From an uncultured Luminiphilus sp. (GTDB lineage: Bacteria; Pseudomonadota; Gammaproteobacteria; Pseudomonadales; Halieaceae): a stretch of 64,000 nt of DNA. The position numbers were made by a program, and so were the translations under genes. The stretch lies in the NCBI GenBank assembly GCA_905182485.1, contig CAJJBO010000003.1, forward strand, positions 1 to 64,000. Direction: 5' to 3'. Below the pieces are notes generated by a model. It saw nothing but the letters and a program-made list of their open reading frames with translations, searched no databases and was not told where the DNA came from. Below are positions 44,357 to 56,700 of the stretch, one piece after another; the first letter of the stretch is position 1, and each line of letters opens with the position of its first letter.

Positions 44357-44575
44357 TCACTTTGAGAGGCTACGCCCACCGAATCGCTTGTTAAAACGAT
44401 CCACTCGACCACCTGTATCAACCATCTTCTGCTTGCCGGTATAAAAGGGATGGCATTGGCTACAAACATCCAAAGAAATGTCCGCACCCAAGGTAGAGCG
44501 AGTCAGATATTTAGTGCCAGTCGAAACATCGACGAAGGCAATAGGGTTGAGCTTTGGATGAATATCAGCTTTCAC
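44357..44575 (-). CDS. rpmE: 50S ribosomal protein L31
   Basis: [29 protein letters not shown]...[28 protein letters not shown]. Confidence 0.96.
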   Translation of the reverse strand: MKADIHPKLNPIAFVDVSTGTKYLTRSTLGADISLDVCSQCHPFYTGKQKMVDTGGRVDRFNKRFGGRSLSK

Positions 44576-44709
44576 AGTAGTGTCCTTTCGGAGGTTTCGA
44601 GCTATCCCTGACGCGCTTTAAAGCGAGCCTCCACCGATAGCAACATGGAATACGCCCACTCCCACGCTTTAGTACACTAGGGACCATTAAGAAGCATATT
44701 GAGTCCAGC

Positions 44710-46914
44710 TTGACCGACACCGCTCAAAACATCTCCCACGATCAAACGATCTGGCGCTGTGCTGTTCCGACACCACTGAGGCGGCTATTTGATTATCTGC
44801 CACCGGAGGGATGGTCGGGCAACATTGAGCCCGGAAGCAGAGTGCGCGTCCCTTTTGGTCATCGCATATTGGTCGCCATCGTGGTGAGTCAAGCCAGAAC
44901 ATCTGACCTACCCTCGGCGCGACTGCGTCATTGCGCCGCTGTCTTAGATACCAAGCCACTTTATTCAACGTCACTGAATCAGTTAGTGCAGTGGGCGGCC
45001 GAGTACTATCAGCATCCGGTCGGTGAAGTGTGGCCCTTGGCGCTGTCACCCGGTGAGCGGCGGGGTCATCCCGAGCGTCCCCTGGGGAGTCCCGGTATCA
45101 AACTCACCCTTCGGGGCGGCGGTTTGGCACCCAACACGCCCCATGGCGCACCAAAACAAGCGAGTTTGATCGACTTATTGCGAACAGACCCCCTAAAACT
45201 GGACAAAGCCAGAGCACTGGGTTTTCAGCGCTCGGTGATCAACGCACTGATCGAAAAAAACCTCGTCGAAACCTGTGAGATCGTCCGACCGGAGCCATGG
45301 CAGACAAAAACAGCCCCCTTGCCTGCCAATCCGGAGCAGCAGTCGGCGATCGATAGCGTGCGGTCGTCTTTACATCACTTCCAGGTTCACCTGCTTTATG
45401 GCATTACTGGTAGCGGTAAAACCGAGGTCTATCTCCAAACGATTGCCACCTGCCTTAATCAAGGTCGGCAGGCCCTCGTGTTACTGCCTGAAATTGCACT
45501 GACACCACAAACCCTAGCCCGGTTCGAAGCGCGGTTCGAGGCCCCTGTGGTTGCCTTGCACTCTGGGATTGGCGACGCAGCGCGAGATCGCGCATGGGCC
45601 GCCGCACGTCACGGCCATGCCGCCATCATTTTAGGAACACGGTCTACCGTATTTGTCCCGATGAACCGCTTGGGTCTGATTGTGGTCGACGAGGAGCATG
45701 ACGCCGCTTTCATACAACAAGATGGGCTGCGTTACTCCGGATAAAGCGTCGCCATTAAACGTGCTCAGCTTGAGGGATGTAACGTTCTGTTAGGCAGCGC
45801 CACACCGAGTCTGGAAAGCTGGCATAACGCTGAAAAGCAGCGCTACCAGCGCCACGTGCTCTCTCAACGTGCGGGCAACAGCCAACTGCCAGAGCAACGC
45901 CTCATAGACATCAGTGGGCTGGAGCTGTCCGCTGGATTATCTGCCGAATTGATCAGTCATATTGAGCAAACACTGATTAACGGGGAGCAGGTACTGGTTT
46001 TTCTCAATCGCCGTGGCTTTGCCAATGCGTTGCTGTGCCATGACTGTGGCTGGAGCAGTGACTGTCCCGATTGTGACGCACGTATGACACTCCATAAAAT
46101 ACCCCCGGCTCTACATTGCCATCATTGTGACCGCCGTAATCCCCTCCCAAGCCACTGCCCTGCCTGCAGTAGTAGGCGCTTAGTCGGCACCGGTATTGGC
46201 ACACAGCAGACGGAGACGTTCCTGGCTGAACGCTTTGCGACTTACCCAGTGGTTCGAGTCGACAGTGATACGGTGACCAGCAAAGCTGCGATACCAGAGC
46301 TGATCGATCAACTCGCCAGCGCTGACCCTATTCTCATGATTGGCACCCAAATGCTCAGCAAAGGTCACCACTTTCCCCACGTGACACTGGTGGCAGTCGT
46401 CGATGCAGACGCGCTGCTCTTCAGCCCCGACTTTCGTGGCGAAGAACGGCTACTGCAGCTGTTAACCCAAGTCGCTGGCCGAGCTGGTCGGGACCGCAAA
46501 CAGGGGCAGGTCATTATTCAGACTCGACAGCCCGAGCACCCTTTAATACGGGGGCTTGACGCGCCCTACCATAGCTTACTTCCCGACCTGCTGAGGCAGC
46601 GAGCACAGGCCCATTTGCCACCCTACGGCGCCCTTGCGGTCATCCGGTGTGACAGCCACAGCAAACAAGAAGGCCTCGACTTTCTTCGCGCATTGAAGGA
46701 GGGGACACCGGCCATTGAGGCCCACTACATTGGACCCCTGCCCGCGGCAATGGCGCGACGAAAAAATCGCTACCGCAGCCAATTGATTATCACTGCCAAA
46801 ACGCGGCCCGCTTTAGCGCATACTGTTGCCGCACTCGTCTCTCAGGCAGAATTGGGATCGCGTCCGCGCCAGTTCAGTTGGTCAGTCGATATCGACCCCT
46901 ATGAAGCCTTGTGA
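44710..46914 (+). CDS. priA: primosomal protein N' (PriA helicase), interrupted by in-frame TAA
   Basis: LLYGITGSGKTEVYLQ, VVDEEHDAAF; in-frame TAA at 45742-45744, same frame resumes SVAIKRAQLEGCNVLLGSATPSLESW. Confidence 0.92.
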
Positions 46915-47006
46915 ATTCCTTGGCTGGAGCAAGCCCAGTGGGTCGGCGATAATGTGCGGCGAGCCGTGCGACCCGCGCAGCAGAACATAACGTTAACAGG
47001 ACAACC

Positions 47007-48692
47007 ATGAAATCTGAACTGGCTACGCTGATTACTTCAGGGTTACAAAAACTCGTCGCGGAGGACGTGCTGCCGGTCATGCCCGATGTCGCGCCACAAA
47101 TCGACCACCCAAAAGATACCGCGCATGGCGACCTGTCCTGCAATATCGCCATGGTATTAGCCAAACAAGCGAAAATCCCACCGAGAGATCTAGCGACACA
47201 ACTGATTGCCGCACTGCCCAATAACACGCTGATTGAGCGAACCGATATTGCTGGGCCTGGGTTCATTAACTTTTTTATTAGGGCCAATCAGCACACCGCT
47301 ATCATCGGCACCATCTTGGGAGCCAAGGATCAATATGGTCGCTGTGACATCGGCCGCGGGCGGCGAGTCCAGGTGGAATTTGTCTCGGCGAACCCAACCG
47401 GGCCACTTCATGTTGGCCACGGCAGGGGCGCCGCCATTGGAGATTCTCTCGGGCGCCTGCTCACCGCGACGGGTTGGTCGGTTCAGCGAGAGTTCTACTA
47501 CAACGATGCCGGACAACAGATTAATAATTTGGCGCTGTCAGTTCAGGCCCGGGCAAAAGGCAAAGGGCCCGAGGATCCAGAATGGCCAGTAGACGGGTAT
47601 CGCGGCGAATATATTCAGGATGTTGCCACTGCTTATCAAGCGGGCGATACCGTGCACGCTGCCGACCGCACCATTACTGCGGACGGCGACCTGAATAACC
47701 TTGACGCTATTCAGGCATTTTCCGTTGCCTGCCTCCGTCGTGAGCAAGATCAAGACCTGCGATCATTTTCGGTCCTGTTCGACCGCTACTTTCTAGAGTC
47801 CTCGCTTTACGAGTCAGGTGCAGTTGCTACAACCGTGAGGGCATTGGAGGACAATGGTCACACCTATGAAGATCAAGAGGCACTATGGCTCAAAACGACT
47901 GATTTTGGCGACGACAAAGACCGGGTCATGCGCAAGCGCGATGGCGGTTATACCTACTTTGTACCCGATGTCGCTTACCATCATGACAAGTGGCAACGCG
48001 GCTTTGAGCGTGTCATCAATGAGCAAGGTGCCGATCATCACAGTACCATCACTCGGGTCCGAGCCGGGTTACAGGGCCTCGACGTAAATATCCCCAAGGG
48101 GTGGCCGGAGTATGTGCTTCACCAAATGGTGACGGTGATGCGAGACGGCAGTGAGGTCAAACTATCGAAGCGTGCTGGCAGCTATGTGACGCTGCGGGAC
48201 CTCATCGAGTGGGTTGGGTGTGATGCCACGCGTTTTTTCTTAGTCGCTAGAGCGCCGACCTCTCAACTGACATTCGATATCGACTTAGCGCTTGCGCGCA
48301 GTAACGAAAATCCGGTTTATTACATCCAGTACGCGCACGCACGCTGCGCCAGCTTGCTCCTCAAAGCAGAGACATTATTAGGCGACGAAGGCGCCATGGC
48401 CGGACTGCCTCACATTGACACCCTGACTGAGCCAGAGACATTAGGACTGATCATCAACCTCACCCGATTCCCCGATGTGGTTGTCGCTGCCGCTGAACGA
48501 CTTGAGCCACATGATGTGGCGAATTATCTTCGCCAAGTCGCCGCTGACTTTCACAGCTTCTACAACGCTCACAAGATTCTCGACGCAGCGCCTGACACCG
48601 CTCTTGCGAGACTCGCACTGGTCGCGGCAACCCAGCAAGTCATTGCTAGCGGGCTTGATCTACTGGGTGTCTCGGCACCTGAGTCAATGTAA
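47007..48692 (+). CDS. argS: arginyl-tRNA synthetase
   Basis: 561 aa intact; VEFVSANPTGPLHVGHGRGAAIGD. Confidence 0.97.
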   Translation: MKSELATLITSGLQKLVAEDVLPVMPDVAPQIDHPKDTAHGDLSCNIAMVLAKQAKIPPRDLATQLIAALPNNTLIERTDIAGPGFINFFIRANQHTAIIGTILGAKDQYGRCDIGRGRRVQVEFVSANPTGPLHVGHGRGAAIGDSLGRLLTATGWSVQREFYYNDAGQQINNLALSVQARAKGKGPEDPEWPVDGYRGEYIQDVATAYQAGDTVHAADRTITADGDLNNLDAIQAFSVACLRREQDQDLRSFSVLFDRYFLESSLYESGAVATTVRALEDNGHTYEDQEALWLKTTDFGDDKDRVMRKRDGGYTYFVPDVAYHHDKWQRGFERVINEQGADHHSTITRVRAGLQGLDVNIPKGWPEYVLHQMVTVMRDGSEVKLSKRAGSYVTLRDLIEWVGCDATRFFLVARAPTSQLTFDIDLALARSNENPVYYIQYAHARCASLLLKAETLLGDEGAMAGLPHIDTLTEPETLGLIINLTRFPDVVVAAAERLEPHDVANYLRQVAADFHSFYNAHKILDAAPDTALARLALVAATQQVIASGLDLLGVSAPESM

Positions 48693-48694
48693 TC

Positions 48695-49261
48695 ATGGCT
48701 AGATCACCACAAAAACCAAAGCCAAAATCCGCTGCAACGCGCCATAACGCCGGGCACGACACTCACAACGCGCCGCCGACACTCACCAAAGCGCATCTCC
48801 ACGGTGCGATGGCGGGCGCGCTAGCCGGGGTAATGGCGACGCTCAGTATTAGCCATTGGTTAGCGCAACCAGACCCCAACCTGGTGGCAGAAACAATGCC
48901 GGCAGCCACCACGGTTGTTGAGCCCGCACCCCGCTTTGTTTTTGATACGGTTTTACCAAATGAGGAAGTCGATTTAACGCCTGACATTGAGCCCGCCGAG
49001 TTAACCACTGATGGCACCCATACTGCTGACTACCTGCTGCAAGTAGGCTCTTTCAGGCAGGAGGAAGATGCCGATCGGCGGCGGGGTGAGCTCGCGTTAC
49101 TGGGACTAGAGGCCGCGGTTGAGCTCACTAACGGAGATAACGGTCGCTGGTATCGGGTCTACATGGGGCCTTTTGCGAGCCGCTCTGAAATAGCGCGTGC
49201 CCGCTCTATGGCGGCGCAAGCGAATATGGATACGCTACTGCTGAAACGGGAATCGCCATGA
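48695..49261 (+). CDS. SPOR-domain cell-division protein (FtsN-like)
   Basis: N-terminal TM; C-terminal YLLQVGSFRQEEDADRRRGELALLGLEA...WYRVYMGPF. Confidence 0.85.
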   Translation: MARSPQKPKPKSAATRHNAGHDTHNAPPTLTKAHLHGAMAGALAGVMATLSISHWLAQPDPNLVAETMPAATTVVEPAPRFVFDTVLPNEEVDLTPDIEPAELTTDGTHTADYLLQVGSFRQEEDADRRRGELALLGLEAAVELTNGDNGRWYRVYMGPFASRSEIARARSMAAQANMDTLLLKRESP

Positions 49262-49653
49262 GCGTCACAACACCACAGCGCGTTACCCGACTACATTACG
49301 CACGCAGTCGGCGAAAACTCGAACTCACGTTTGACGATAATGCCGCATTCGAACTCAGCGCGGAATACTTGCGTGTTTTTTCTCCCTCCGCAGAAGTGCG
49401 AGGCCACGGCGCTGGGCAGGAGATCTTGCAGACTGGCAAATCATCGGTGGAAATTGTGGCGATTGCGCCCGTCGGACACTATGCGGCGCAAATCACGTTT
49501 GATGACGGACACGACTCGGGCCTGTATAGCTGGGCCTACCTGCGCGATCTGGCCGAACAGCAGGACCAATATTGGCATCAATACTTGCAGCAGCTTGCCG
49601 CGGCCGGGAAATCTAGGGATGCGGACTCACAAGTGCTACATTTTCAGCCCTGA
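49258..49653 (+). CDS. DUF971-domain protein
   Basis: LTFDDNAAFELSAEYLRVFSPSAEV...VGHYAAQITFDDGHDSGLYSWAYL. Confidence 0.85.
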   Translation: MSVTTPQRVTRLHYARSRRKLELTFDDNAAFELSAEYLRVFSPSAEVRGHGAGQEILQTGKSSVEIVAIAPVGHYAAQITFDDGHDSGLYSWAYLRDLAEQQDQYWHQYLQQLAAAGKSRDADSQVLHFQP

Positions 49654-49698
49654 ACAGACACTCGCTGCTCAGGTACACTGGCCGGTCCGTTAACGGAG

Positions 49699-50506
49699 TT
49701 GCCACAGGGCAACAGTGAGCACCCGGATATGACAAACGACACCACCAGCACGCCTCACGACGAGGACAGCACGACCGACTTTGGTTTTAACCGGGTTAAC
49801 CGGGGCGATAAGGCCGGCATGGTGCGAGGAGTCTTTGATTCCGTTGCGGGGCGCTATGACCTAATGAACGATCTCATGTCGGGGGGCATTCATCGCATTT
49901 GGAAACGATTCACCATTGAACTCAGTGCCGTGCGGCCGGGGCAAACAGTTTTAGATATCGCTGGCGGCACAGGGGATCTGGCGGCCAAATTTTCTCGCTT
50001 AGTGGGGCCAGAGGGCCAAGTTATTTTGGCGGACATCAACGCGGCAATGCTCGCGGTGGGACGCGACCGACTCATCGACAAAGGCGCGACCGGTAATGTC
50101 CAAGTCGTTCAAGCCGACGCGCAACAATTGCCTTTTGAAGACAATAGTATTGACTGCATTACGATTGCTTTTGGTCTGCGTAATGTCACCGATAAAGACC
50201 ATGGCGATGCGCTCTATGCTGCGCGTTTTACGGCCAGGCGGTAGGTTACTGGTGTTGGAGTTTTCCAAGCCGACCTCAGCACTGCTGGGCAAACTCTACG
50301 ATCAGTATTCGTTTCAAATATTACCCGCGATGGGCCGACTGATAGCACAGGATGCAGAAAGCTATCGCTATTTGGCAGAGTCTATCCGCCAGCATCCTGA
50401 TCAGGAAACGCTGCTGGAAATGATGGGGACGGCAGGATTCGCCAATTGCCGTTACCACAATATGACAGGGGGCGTCGTAGCGCTCCATCAAGGTTTTAAA
50501 GCGTGA
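49699..50506 (+). CDS. ubiE: ubiquinone/menaquinone methyltransferase UbiE (frameshifted)
   Basis: [28 protein letters not shown]; one extra base near 50200 gives [30 protein letters not shown]. Confidence 0.93.
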
Positions 50507-51150
50507 CCCAGCACGACCCTGCGTTATTGAGTGCTGCGCTTGCGGGTATCGAACGGGCACTTAACCAGGCCATTGCGTTGTCGCCCACCTCGCATGGCGA
50601 ACTCGCTGAGCTTGCTGGAACCGTGCTGGGTGTCGAGGTCACAACCTTTGATTTGACAGTCTATCTCGACATCACTTCTGGCACTGAGGCGAGGCTTTTA
50701 ACGCACTGCGAGCTGCCTACGGCTGCTTTTGTGCGCGGTACAGTCGAGGACTTCGCATCACTAGCCTCTTCGAAAGATCCCGCGGCAGTCCTCATCAATA
50801 GCGGCATTGAGCTAGAGGGCAATAGCGCCAGCCTCATTGCGTTACAGCAGGTTATTTCGCGCATGGATATCGACTGGGAAGCGCCGTTAGTCGCCACACT
50901 GGGTGACGTCATGGGTCACCAAATTGCGGAAACACTGCGCCGTATTTTTCGCTGGGGAGAAGGCGCTCACGCCAGTTTGCGGCGACAGGTCTCGGAGTTT
51001 GTATTAGAGGAGGCGCGCTTAACCCCACCCAAAGCCGAGCTCGAATATTTTTTTGACGCCGTACAGTCCTTATCGATGCAAGTCGATCGCGTTCAAAGTA
51101 AATTTGAAAAATTACGCGCCAAAGTCGAGCAGAAGCGGGGGCAGGCATGA
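50503..51150 (+). CDS. ubiJ: ubiquinone biosynthesis accessory factor UbiJ (SCP2 domain)
   Basis: Position between ubiE and ubi[32 protein letters not shown]. Confidence 0.88.
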   Translation: MTQHDPALLSAALAGIERALNQAIALSPTSHGELAELAGTVLGVEVTTFDLTVYLDITSGTEARLLTHCELPTAAFVRGTVEDFASLASSKDPAAVLINSGIELEGNSASLIALQQVISRMDIDWEAPLVATLGDVMGHQIAETLRRIFRWGEGAHASLRRQVSEFVLEEARLTPPKAELEYFFDAVQSLSMQVDRVQSKFEKLRAKVEQKRGQA

Positions 51151-52715
51151 GGCGTTTAATTGCGCTCTATCGCACGGCAGCGCGCTACAGACTCGATCAG
51201 CTCTTACCCCCAACGCAAAGACCGAGGCTACTGGTTTTGCTGTTGCGCGTTTTCCCCGTCGCGTCGGTCGCCACGAACACACCCAGAGGGGAGAGGCTGC
51301 GGCGGGCATTAGAAGATTTGGGTCCTGTCTTTGTTAAATTCGGGCAACTGCTGTCGACTCGTCGAGATTTATTGCCACGCGATATCGCCGATGAACTGGC
51401 ATTACTCCAAGATCAGGTTGCCCCCTTCCCCGCCAACGAAGCCATTGAGCGTATCGAGCACGCACTGGGTAAACCCATTGCTGAGTGCTTCACCGAATTT
51501 GATGCGAATCCGCTGGCCGCTGCGTCAGTGGCACAAGTCCATGGCGCGCGTCTCGCAGACGGTACCGATGTTGTCGTAAAGGTCTTGCGTCCCGGCATTG
51601 AACTGACCATTGCTCAGGACCTTAAAATTCTCCACCACGTCGCGACACTGCTGGCTCGTTGGTCACGCAACGGCCGGCGGCTTAGACCCGTCGAAGTGGT
51701 GGCGGAATATGAGCGAATCATTCATGGCGAGCTTGATCTGCAGCGTGAAGCCGCTAATGCCTCCCAGTTAAAACGTCATTTTCAAGCCGGTGATCTGGTC
51801 TATGTGCCCGCGGTTCACTGGCCATTAACCACTCAGCAAGTCATGGTCAGCGAGAGAATCTATGGCGTCCCGATCAGTGATATTGAGGCGTTGGGCGCGA
51901 AGCAGGTCGATGTGAAACTGCTTGCAGAGCGCGGGGTAGAGATTTTTTTCACTCAAGTATTTCGCGACAGTTTTTTTCACGCGGATATGCATCCCGGTAA
52001 TATCTTTGTTGACTGCACGCATCCAGAAGATCCCCGTTATATTGCGGTGGACTGCGCGATTGTCGGTCAACTCGACGACCGAGATCTGTATTACCTCGCA
52101 CGCAACCTACTCGCGATTTTTCAACAAGATTATCGGCTCTGCGCCAAACTTCACATCGAGTGTGGCTGGATCTCAGCCGATACCCCGGTCGCTGAATTTG
52201 AATCCGCCATGCGCACACTGTGTGAGCCGGTATTCGAACGCCCACTGGCAGAGATTTCATTCGGTCATATGGTGGTGAACTTATTCCGCACCGCGGGACA
52301 GTTTGATATGCAAGTGCAGCCACAGCTCGTGCTTCTGCAAAAGACCCTGCTCAATATCGAGGGGCTAGGTAGGCAGCTCTATCCAGCATTAAATCTGTGG
52401 GACACCGCCAAGCCGTTCCTTGAACAGTGGGTCTCAGAGCGATATTCACTGCAGACGGTGAGCAAGCGATTGCAGGAGGATGCGCCGGCTCTGCTGGAGT
52501 CGCTTCCGCTATTACCCGATCTGGTACTGGCACAACTCCGACAGTCTAAAAAGCAACCGGTGCAGGTTGCAACGACACCACGGTGGGTATTGCCCTTAAC
52601 CGGGCTGGGCGCATTGGCACTCGGTTTTGGCATTGCTCAGTCGATCGAGGGGCTAGGCTGGCTGATTCTGGGTGGCGGCTGCCTACTTTGCGCGATCGTT
52701 TTGCGACACCGATAA
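51147..52715 (+). CDS. ubiB: ubiquinone biosynthesis kinase-like protein
   Basis: 522 aa; [50 protein letters not shown]. Confidence 0.95.
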   Translation: MRRLIALYRTAARYRLDQLLPPTQRPRLLVLLLRVFPVASVATNTPRGERLRRALEDLGPVFVKFGQLLSTRRDLLPRDIADELALLQDQVAPFPANEAIERIEHALGKPIAECFTEFDANPLAAASVAQVHGARLADGTDVVVKVLRPGIELTIAQDLKILHHVATLLARWSRNGRRLRPVEVVAEYERIIHGELDLQREAANASQLKRHFQAGDLVYVPAVHWPLTTQQVMVSERIYGVPISDIEALGAKQVDVKLLAERGVEIFFTQVFRDSFFHADMHPGNIFVDCTHPEDPRYIAVDCAIVGQLDDRDLYYLARNLLAIFQQDYRLCAKLHIECGWISADTPVAEFESAMRTLCEPVFERPLAEISFGHMVVNLFRTAGQFDMQVQPQLVLLQKTLLNIEGLGRQLYPALNLWDTAKPFLEQWVSERYSLQTVSKRLQEDAPALLESLPLLPDLVLAQLRQSKKQPVQVATTPRWVLPLTGLGALALGFGIAQSIEGLGWLILGGGCLLCAIVLRHR

Positions 52716-52744
52716 CCCCTTAAGACCTCTGGCATACTACTCAC

Positions 52745-53119
52745 ATGACAGCACTTGACGCTCAGACCCCAACAACGATGACCCCTCGGTGGAATGAGCA
52801 GGGTCTTATCCCCGCCGTCGCGCAAGATCATGAAACGGGTGAAGTGCTTATGGTTGCTTGGATGAATGCAGAGTCGTTGGCGTTGACACTGTCGCAACGG
52901 CAGGCAATTTATTGGTCACGATCCCGGCAAGCCTTATGGCGCAAAGGAGAGACCTCTGGTAGCACTCAGGAACTCATCGATATCAAACTAGACTGTGATG
53001 GCGATACACTCTTACTACAGGTGCAACAAAATGGCACGGGGGCTTGCCATACGGGACGCCGAACTTGTTTTTTTTACTCGTGCGTCGATGATACGTGGCA
53101 GCTAACTGAGGACCAGTGA
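52745..53119 (+). CDS. hisI: phosphoribosyl-AMP cyclohydrolase
   Basis: [44 protein letters not shown]. Confidence 0.96.
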   Translation: MTALDAQTPTTMTPRWNEQGLIPAVAQDHETGEVLMVAWMNAESLALTLSQRQAIYWSRSRQALWRKGETSGSTQELIDIKLDCDGDTLLLQVQQNGTGACHTGRRTCFFYSCVDDTWQLTEDQ

Positions 53120-53473
53120 ATGACTGACGTACTCACAGCGCTAGACAGAGTCCTACTAGCGCGAAAAACGGCGGCAGTGGACAGTTCCTATGTCGCCTCT
53201 TTGCATGCACAAGGTTTGAACAAAATTTTAGAAAAAGTCGGCGAAGAAGCGACTGAAGTGATCCTCGCGGCAAAAGACACGGCGCAAGGAGGCGAGCGAG
53301 CGGCGCTGATCAACGAAGTGGCGGACCTGTGGTTTCACACACTCGTCATGCTCTCACACCTCGATGCTGACCATAAGGCCGTACTAGAGGTGCTAGACAA
53401 AAGAATGGGGCTATCAGGACTCACAGAAAAAGCCTCTCGTAACAGCCATAATGACGCCTCAGACGAGGCATAA
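53120..53473 (+). CDS. hisE: phosphoribosyl-ATP diphosphatase
   Basis: [34 protein letters not shown]. Confidence 0.95.
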   Translation: MTDVLTALDRVLLARKTAAVDSSYVASLHAQGLNKILEKVGEEATEVILAAKDTAQGGERAALINEVADLWFHTLVMLSHLDADHKAVLEVLDKRMGLSGLTEKASRNSHNDASDEA

Positions 53474-53490
53474 GGACAGGGAGAAACACT

Positions 53491-53748
53491 ATGGGTCTTG
53501 GCGGAATCAGTATTTGGCAACTGCTTATCATCCTTGCAATCGTTGTGATGCTCTTCGGGACATCGAGGCTGCGCAACATTGGGGGCGATTTGGGTAACGC
53601 GATCAAGGGCTTTCGAGACAGCATGAAGCAAGAGACACCCGAGTCAGAAACTGTCAGCGCCTCGGTTGAGCGCGAGGAGAGTCCTTCGGATTCTGCTGGC
53701 TCGACTGCGGCACGCGAGGAAAGCCATCACGACAAGCCGCCCGCGTAA
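53491..53748 (+). CDS. tatA: Sec-independent translocase TatA
   Basis: [45 protein letters not shown]. Confidence 0.96.
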   Translation: MGLGGISIWQLLIILAIVVMLFGTSRLRNIGGDLGNAIKGFRDSMKQETPESETVSASVEREESPSDSAGSTAAREESHHDKPPA

Positions 53749-53763
53749 CCGGAGCACACATTC

Positions 53764-54135
53764 GTGTTCGATATTGGCTTTGCTGAGCTCTTGTTGATTG
53801 GGGTGGTAGGCCTCTTGGTCATCGGCCCGGAACAACTTCCAGGTGCAGTAAGAACCACACTGGCCTGGGTTAATCGTTTTCGGCGCAGTTTTGACCAGAT
53901 CAGAACCGAGGTACGGCGTGAGTTGCACAATGACGAGATTTTGCAAAATCTCAAAACTGAGTCACAAGCGCTCGAACAACAATTCAGAGCAGGATCGAAC
54001 TCCGTTGAACAAGAGGTGCAGTCTCTGACACAACCTGCGACGGACACCACCGACCATCATGACTCGGTTACCCCCCCCGCTGACGAGCCAGATCATTCAG
54101 TCGACAACAGCAAAAATAACGCCGGCAGCGCATGA
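53764..54135 (+). CDS. tatB: Sec-independent translocase TatB
   Basis: [31 protein letters not shown]. Confidence 0.96.
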   Translation: MFDIGFAELLLIGVVGLLVIGPEQLPGAVRTTLAWVNRFRRSFDQIRTEVRRELHNDEILQNLKTESQALEQQFRAGSNSVEQEVQSLTQPATDTTDHHDSVTPPADEPDHSVDNSKNNAGSA

Positions 54136-54887
54136 ACGACAGCGCTGAACAAGATCCGCCCATGTCACTGATTGCACACTTGACTGAGTTGCGGGACCGC
54201 TTATTGCGCGCCGTCTTGGCTATCGTCGTTGGATTTGTCGTGCTATTCCCTTTTGCCAACGAAATTTACGGTTTTGTCTCGGCACCGCTGCGAGCGCTAA
54301 TGCCCGCAGGTTCGACCATGATCGCCACCGGGGTGGCATCGCCCTTTCTCACCCCTTTTAAGCTCAGCCTAGTGCTGGCGATTTTTCTCGCTATTCCAGT
54401 CATTCTGTTTCAGATATGGGGTTTTATCGCGCCCGGGTTGTACCAAAAGGAGAAGCGAATCGCGGTTCCGCTATTAGCCTCTAGCGTGCTGCTGTTCTAT
54501 ACAGGAGCAGCGTTTGCTTACTTTGTCGTTTTCCCCCTGATCTTTGCCTTTTTCACCAGTGTGGGTCCCGACAGTGTCCAAGTGATGACCGACATCAACA
54601 GCTACTTAGATTTCGTATTAAAGCTGTTTCTGGCCTTTGGCATTGCTTTCGAGATGCCTATTGTGGCGGTGGTCTTAATTTGGACAGGCACAACGACCGC
54701 AGATTCGCTGGCCGCCAAACGGCCTTATTTGATTCTGGGGTGCTTTGTATTTGGGATGTTACTCACCCCACCCGACATCATTTCACAATCACTGCTGGCC
54801 ATTCCAATGTGGTTACTCTTTGAATTAGGCGTATTTTTCGGCCGGCTATTGGAGACAAAGCCCGACCCCACTCAGAGCGATCAATGA
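54132..54887 (+). CDS. tatC: Sec-independent translocase TatC
   Basis: [18 protein letters not shown]; 251 aa polytopic; YPIPF-region features. Confidence 0.96.
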   Translation: MNDSAEQDPPMSLIAHLTELRDRLLRAVLAIVVGFVVLFPFANEIYGFVSAPLRALMPAGSTMIATGVASPFLTPFKLSLVLAIFLAIPVILFQIWGFIAPGLYQKEKRIAVPLLASSVLLFYTGAAFAYFVVFPLIFAFFTSVGPDSVQVMTDINSYLDFVLKLFLAFGIAFEMPIVAVVLIWTGTTTADSLAAKRPYLILGCFVFGMLLTPPDIISQSLLAIPMWLLFELGVFFGRLLETKPDPTQSDQ

Positions 54888-54903
54888 TCCTCCCGGAGGA
54901 AAG

Positions 54904-56700
54904 ATGAGACTGTTTGTTTTTGCCTGCCTATTGACGGTGACCAGCGCACTCATTGCGACCCCAATTAACGCCGAGGAAACCGATAAAGGGGCCATGGCGG
55001 CCAATGCCGAAATCAAGCAAAACAGCGGGCTCACGGCCGCGCAACTGATTGAACGCACCAAGGAATTGAATCAGGCTTTCGAGACGACCTTGTTGGCCGG
55101 TTTTGAACCGGGCAAGGCGCAAACGCCCCAACAAGCACTGTTTGCCCTGCGTAACGCCTTTCGCCAAGGCGACCCGCCTTCAGCAGCGCTATATCTCGAC
55201 CTTCGCTATCTTCCCTCAGACATTGCAGAAATTGATCCCATCTCACTGGCGCGCGGATTGCTCTTTATTTTTGCGCAACAAAACGTACTCGACCTGAGTT
55301 TGGTGAGTAACGATCCTCGAGGTAATCGAGAAGATGGGCTACCCGATGATCTCGAGCAGGCGGGCACCGTTACGCTGAGCGAAGAGGTCATTCCTATTTA
55401 TCTACAGCGTCTGGAGGAGGCAGACGGCACGTATTCTTGGAAAATTGCTAACACTTCCGTCATTCGAATTCCTGATATGTGGGATGAACTCGGTTATAGC
55501 GATCTGGCCGTCTGGCTTTCGCGGACATTACCCGAATTTTATATCTTGAGTATGGGCAATTGGCAGTTTGCGACTCTGCTTTTTACGTTAATTGCCGGGT
55601 GGCTCGCAACAGGCTGGGTCAGCCAGCTCGTCAGCCGACTGATGCGCCGCATCGCTAACCCCTGGGGGCATGCGCTACGGCGCTTTTTGCAAACACCTCT
55701 AAGACTGATGTTGTATGTACTACTGATTCGCATCGTCATCGCACAGCTCGGTCTATCGGTGATGGCTCGCGCGTACCTGCAATCCTCGCCACTTGAATAT
55801 ATTGTTGCGGTGATTTTCGCCTTCGGCTTACTGAACCTCTACCGCGATTACAAAATTCGACAGCTCGAATTACTGGGAGAGATCGAATATGTCGCGCTCA
55901 TCAAGCCCATTATTGTCATTATTCGCATCATTGTTGCCACGACCGCCGCACTCATGTGGGCTGATCAGGCGGGCTTTAATGTATCAACCTTGATAACCGG
56001 GCTAGGCGTAGGCTCTATCGCCATCGCGCTCGCGGCACAAAAAACATTAGAAAACGTCATCGGCGCCATTACGCTGTATGCCGCGAGGCCTATTCGGCCT
56101 GGCGACTGGTGCCGCTTTGGCGACACAAAGGGCATGGTCGAAGAGATCGGCCTGCGCTCGGTAACCTTGCGAACAGCGGATCGCACCTTGGTCACCGTGC
56201 CTAACTCTATGTTTTCGTCCGCAGACATTGAGAATTTCTCAGTACGAGACCGAATCCGGTTTTTTAAACTACTCGAACTACAGATGCCAACACCCGATCA
56301 ACTTCGCGCTATTTTGGGTGAGTTCCGGGCACTATTTGCCGCGCACACGATGGTGAAACAAGATTCGATCAGTATCAGATTATCCGACATCGCCGCGGCA
56401 ACCGCTGTCATACGGCTTGATGCAGAAATCACAACTAGAGAGTACCAAGAATATCTCGCTGTCGCGGAAGACCTCAACCTCCGCATTATCGAAATTGTGC
56501 ATCACAATGGCGCCATCTTTTCTGGGCCAGGGCAAGTGCTACAGCTTCGTGATTTTCAACAGGCCTCGGTGGATAAGCTGGCAGAGGTCAATGCGAAACT
56601 AGAGGTTTGGCGTCAGGGTGAAGGCTTACCTTTTCCAGATTTATCAGACAGTGAAAAACAACGATTGAAAAATACGCTCAGCTACCCTGACAAGAGCTGA
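54904..56700 (+). CDS. mechanosensitive ion channel family protein (MscS-like)
   Basis: GVGSIAIALAAQKTLENVIGAITLYAARPIRPGDWCRFGDTKGMVEEIGLRSVTLRTADRTLVTVPNSMF. Confidence 0.92.
   Translation: MRLFVFACLLTVTSALIATPINAEETDKGAMAANAEIKQNSGLTAAQLIERTKELNQAFETTLLAGFEPGKAQTPQQALFALRNAFRQGDPPSAALYLDLRYLPSDIAEIDPISLARGLLFIFAQQNVLDLSLVSNDPRGNREDGLPDDLEQAGTVTLSEEVIPIYLQRLEEADGTYSWKIANTSVIRIPDMWDELGYSDLAVWLSRTLPEFYILSMGNWQFATLLFTLIAGWLATGWVSQLVSRLMRRIANPWGHALRRFLQTPLRLMLYVLLIRIVIAQLGLSVMARAYLQSSPLEYIVAVIFAFGLLNLYRDYKIRQLELLGEIEYVALIKPIIVIIRIIVATTAALMWADQAGFNVSTLITGLGVGSIAIALAAQKTLENVIGAITLYAARPIRPGDWCRFGDTKGMVEEIGLRSVTLRTADRTLVTVPNSMFSSADIENFSVRDRIRFFKLLELQMPTPDQLRAILGEFRALFAAHTMVKQDSISIRLSDIAAATAVIRLDAEITTREYQEYLAVAEDLNLRIIEIVHHNGAIFSGPGQVLQLRDFQQASVDKLAEVNAKLEVWRQGEGLPFPDLSDSEKQRLKNTLSYPDKS

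Noticed and set aside
45742-45744. priA stop as selenocysteine/pyrrolysine recoding
   Set aside because: The codon is TAA, not TGA or TAG, and the position is normally not Cys/Lys; no recoding element apparent.
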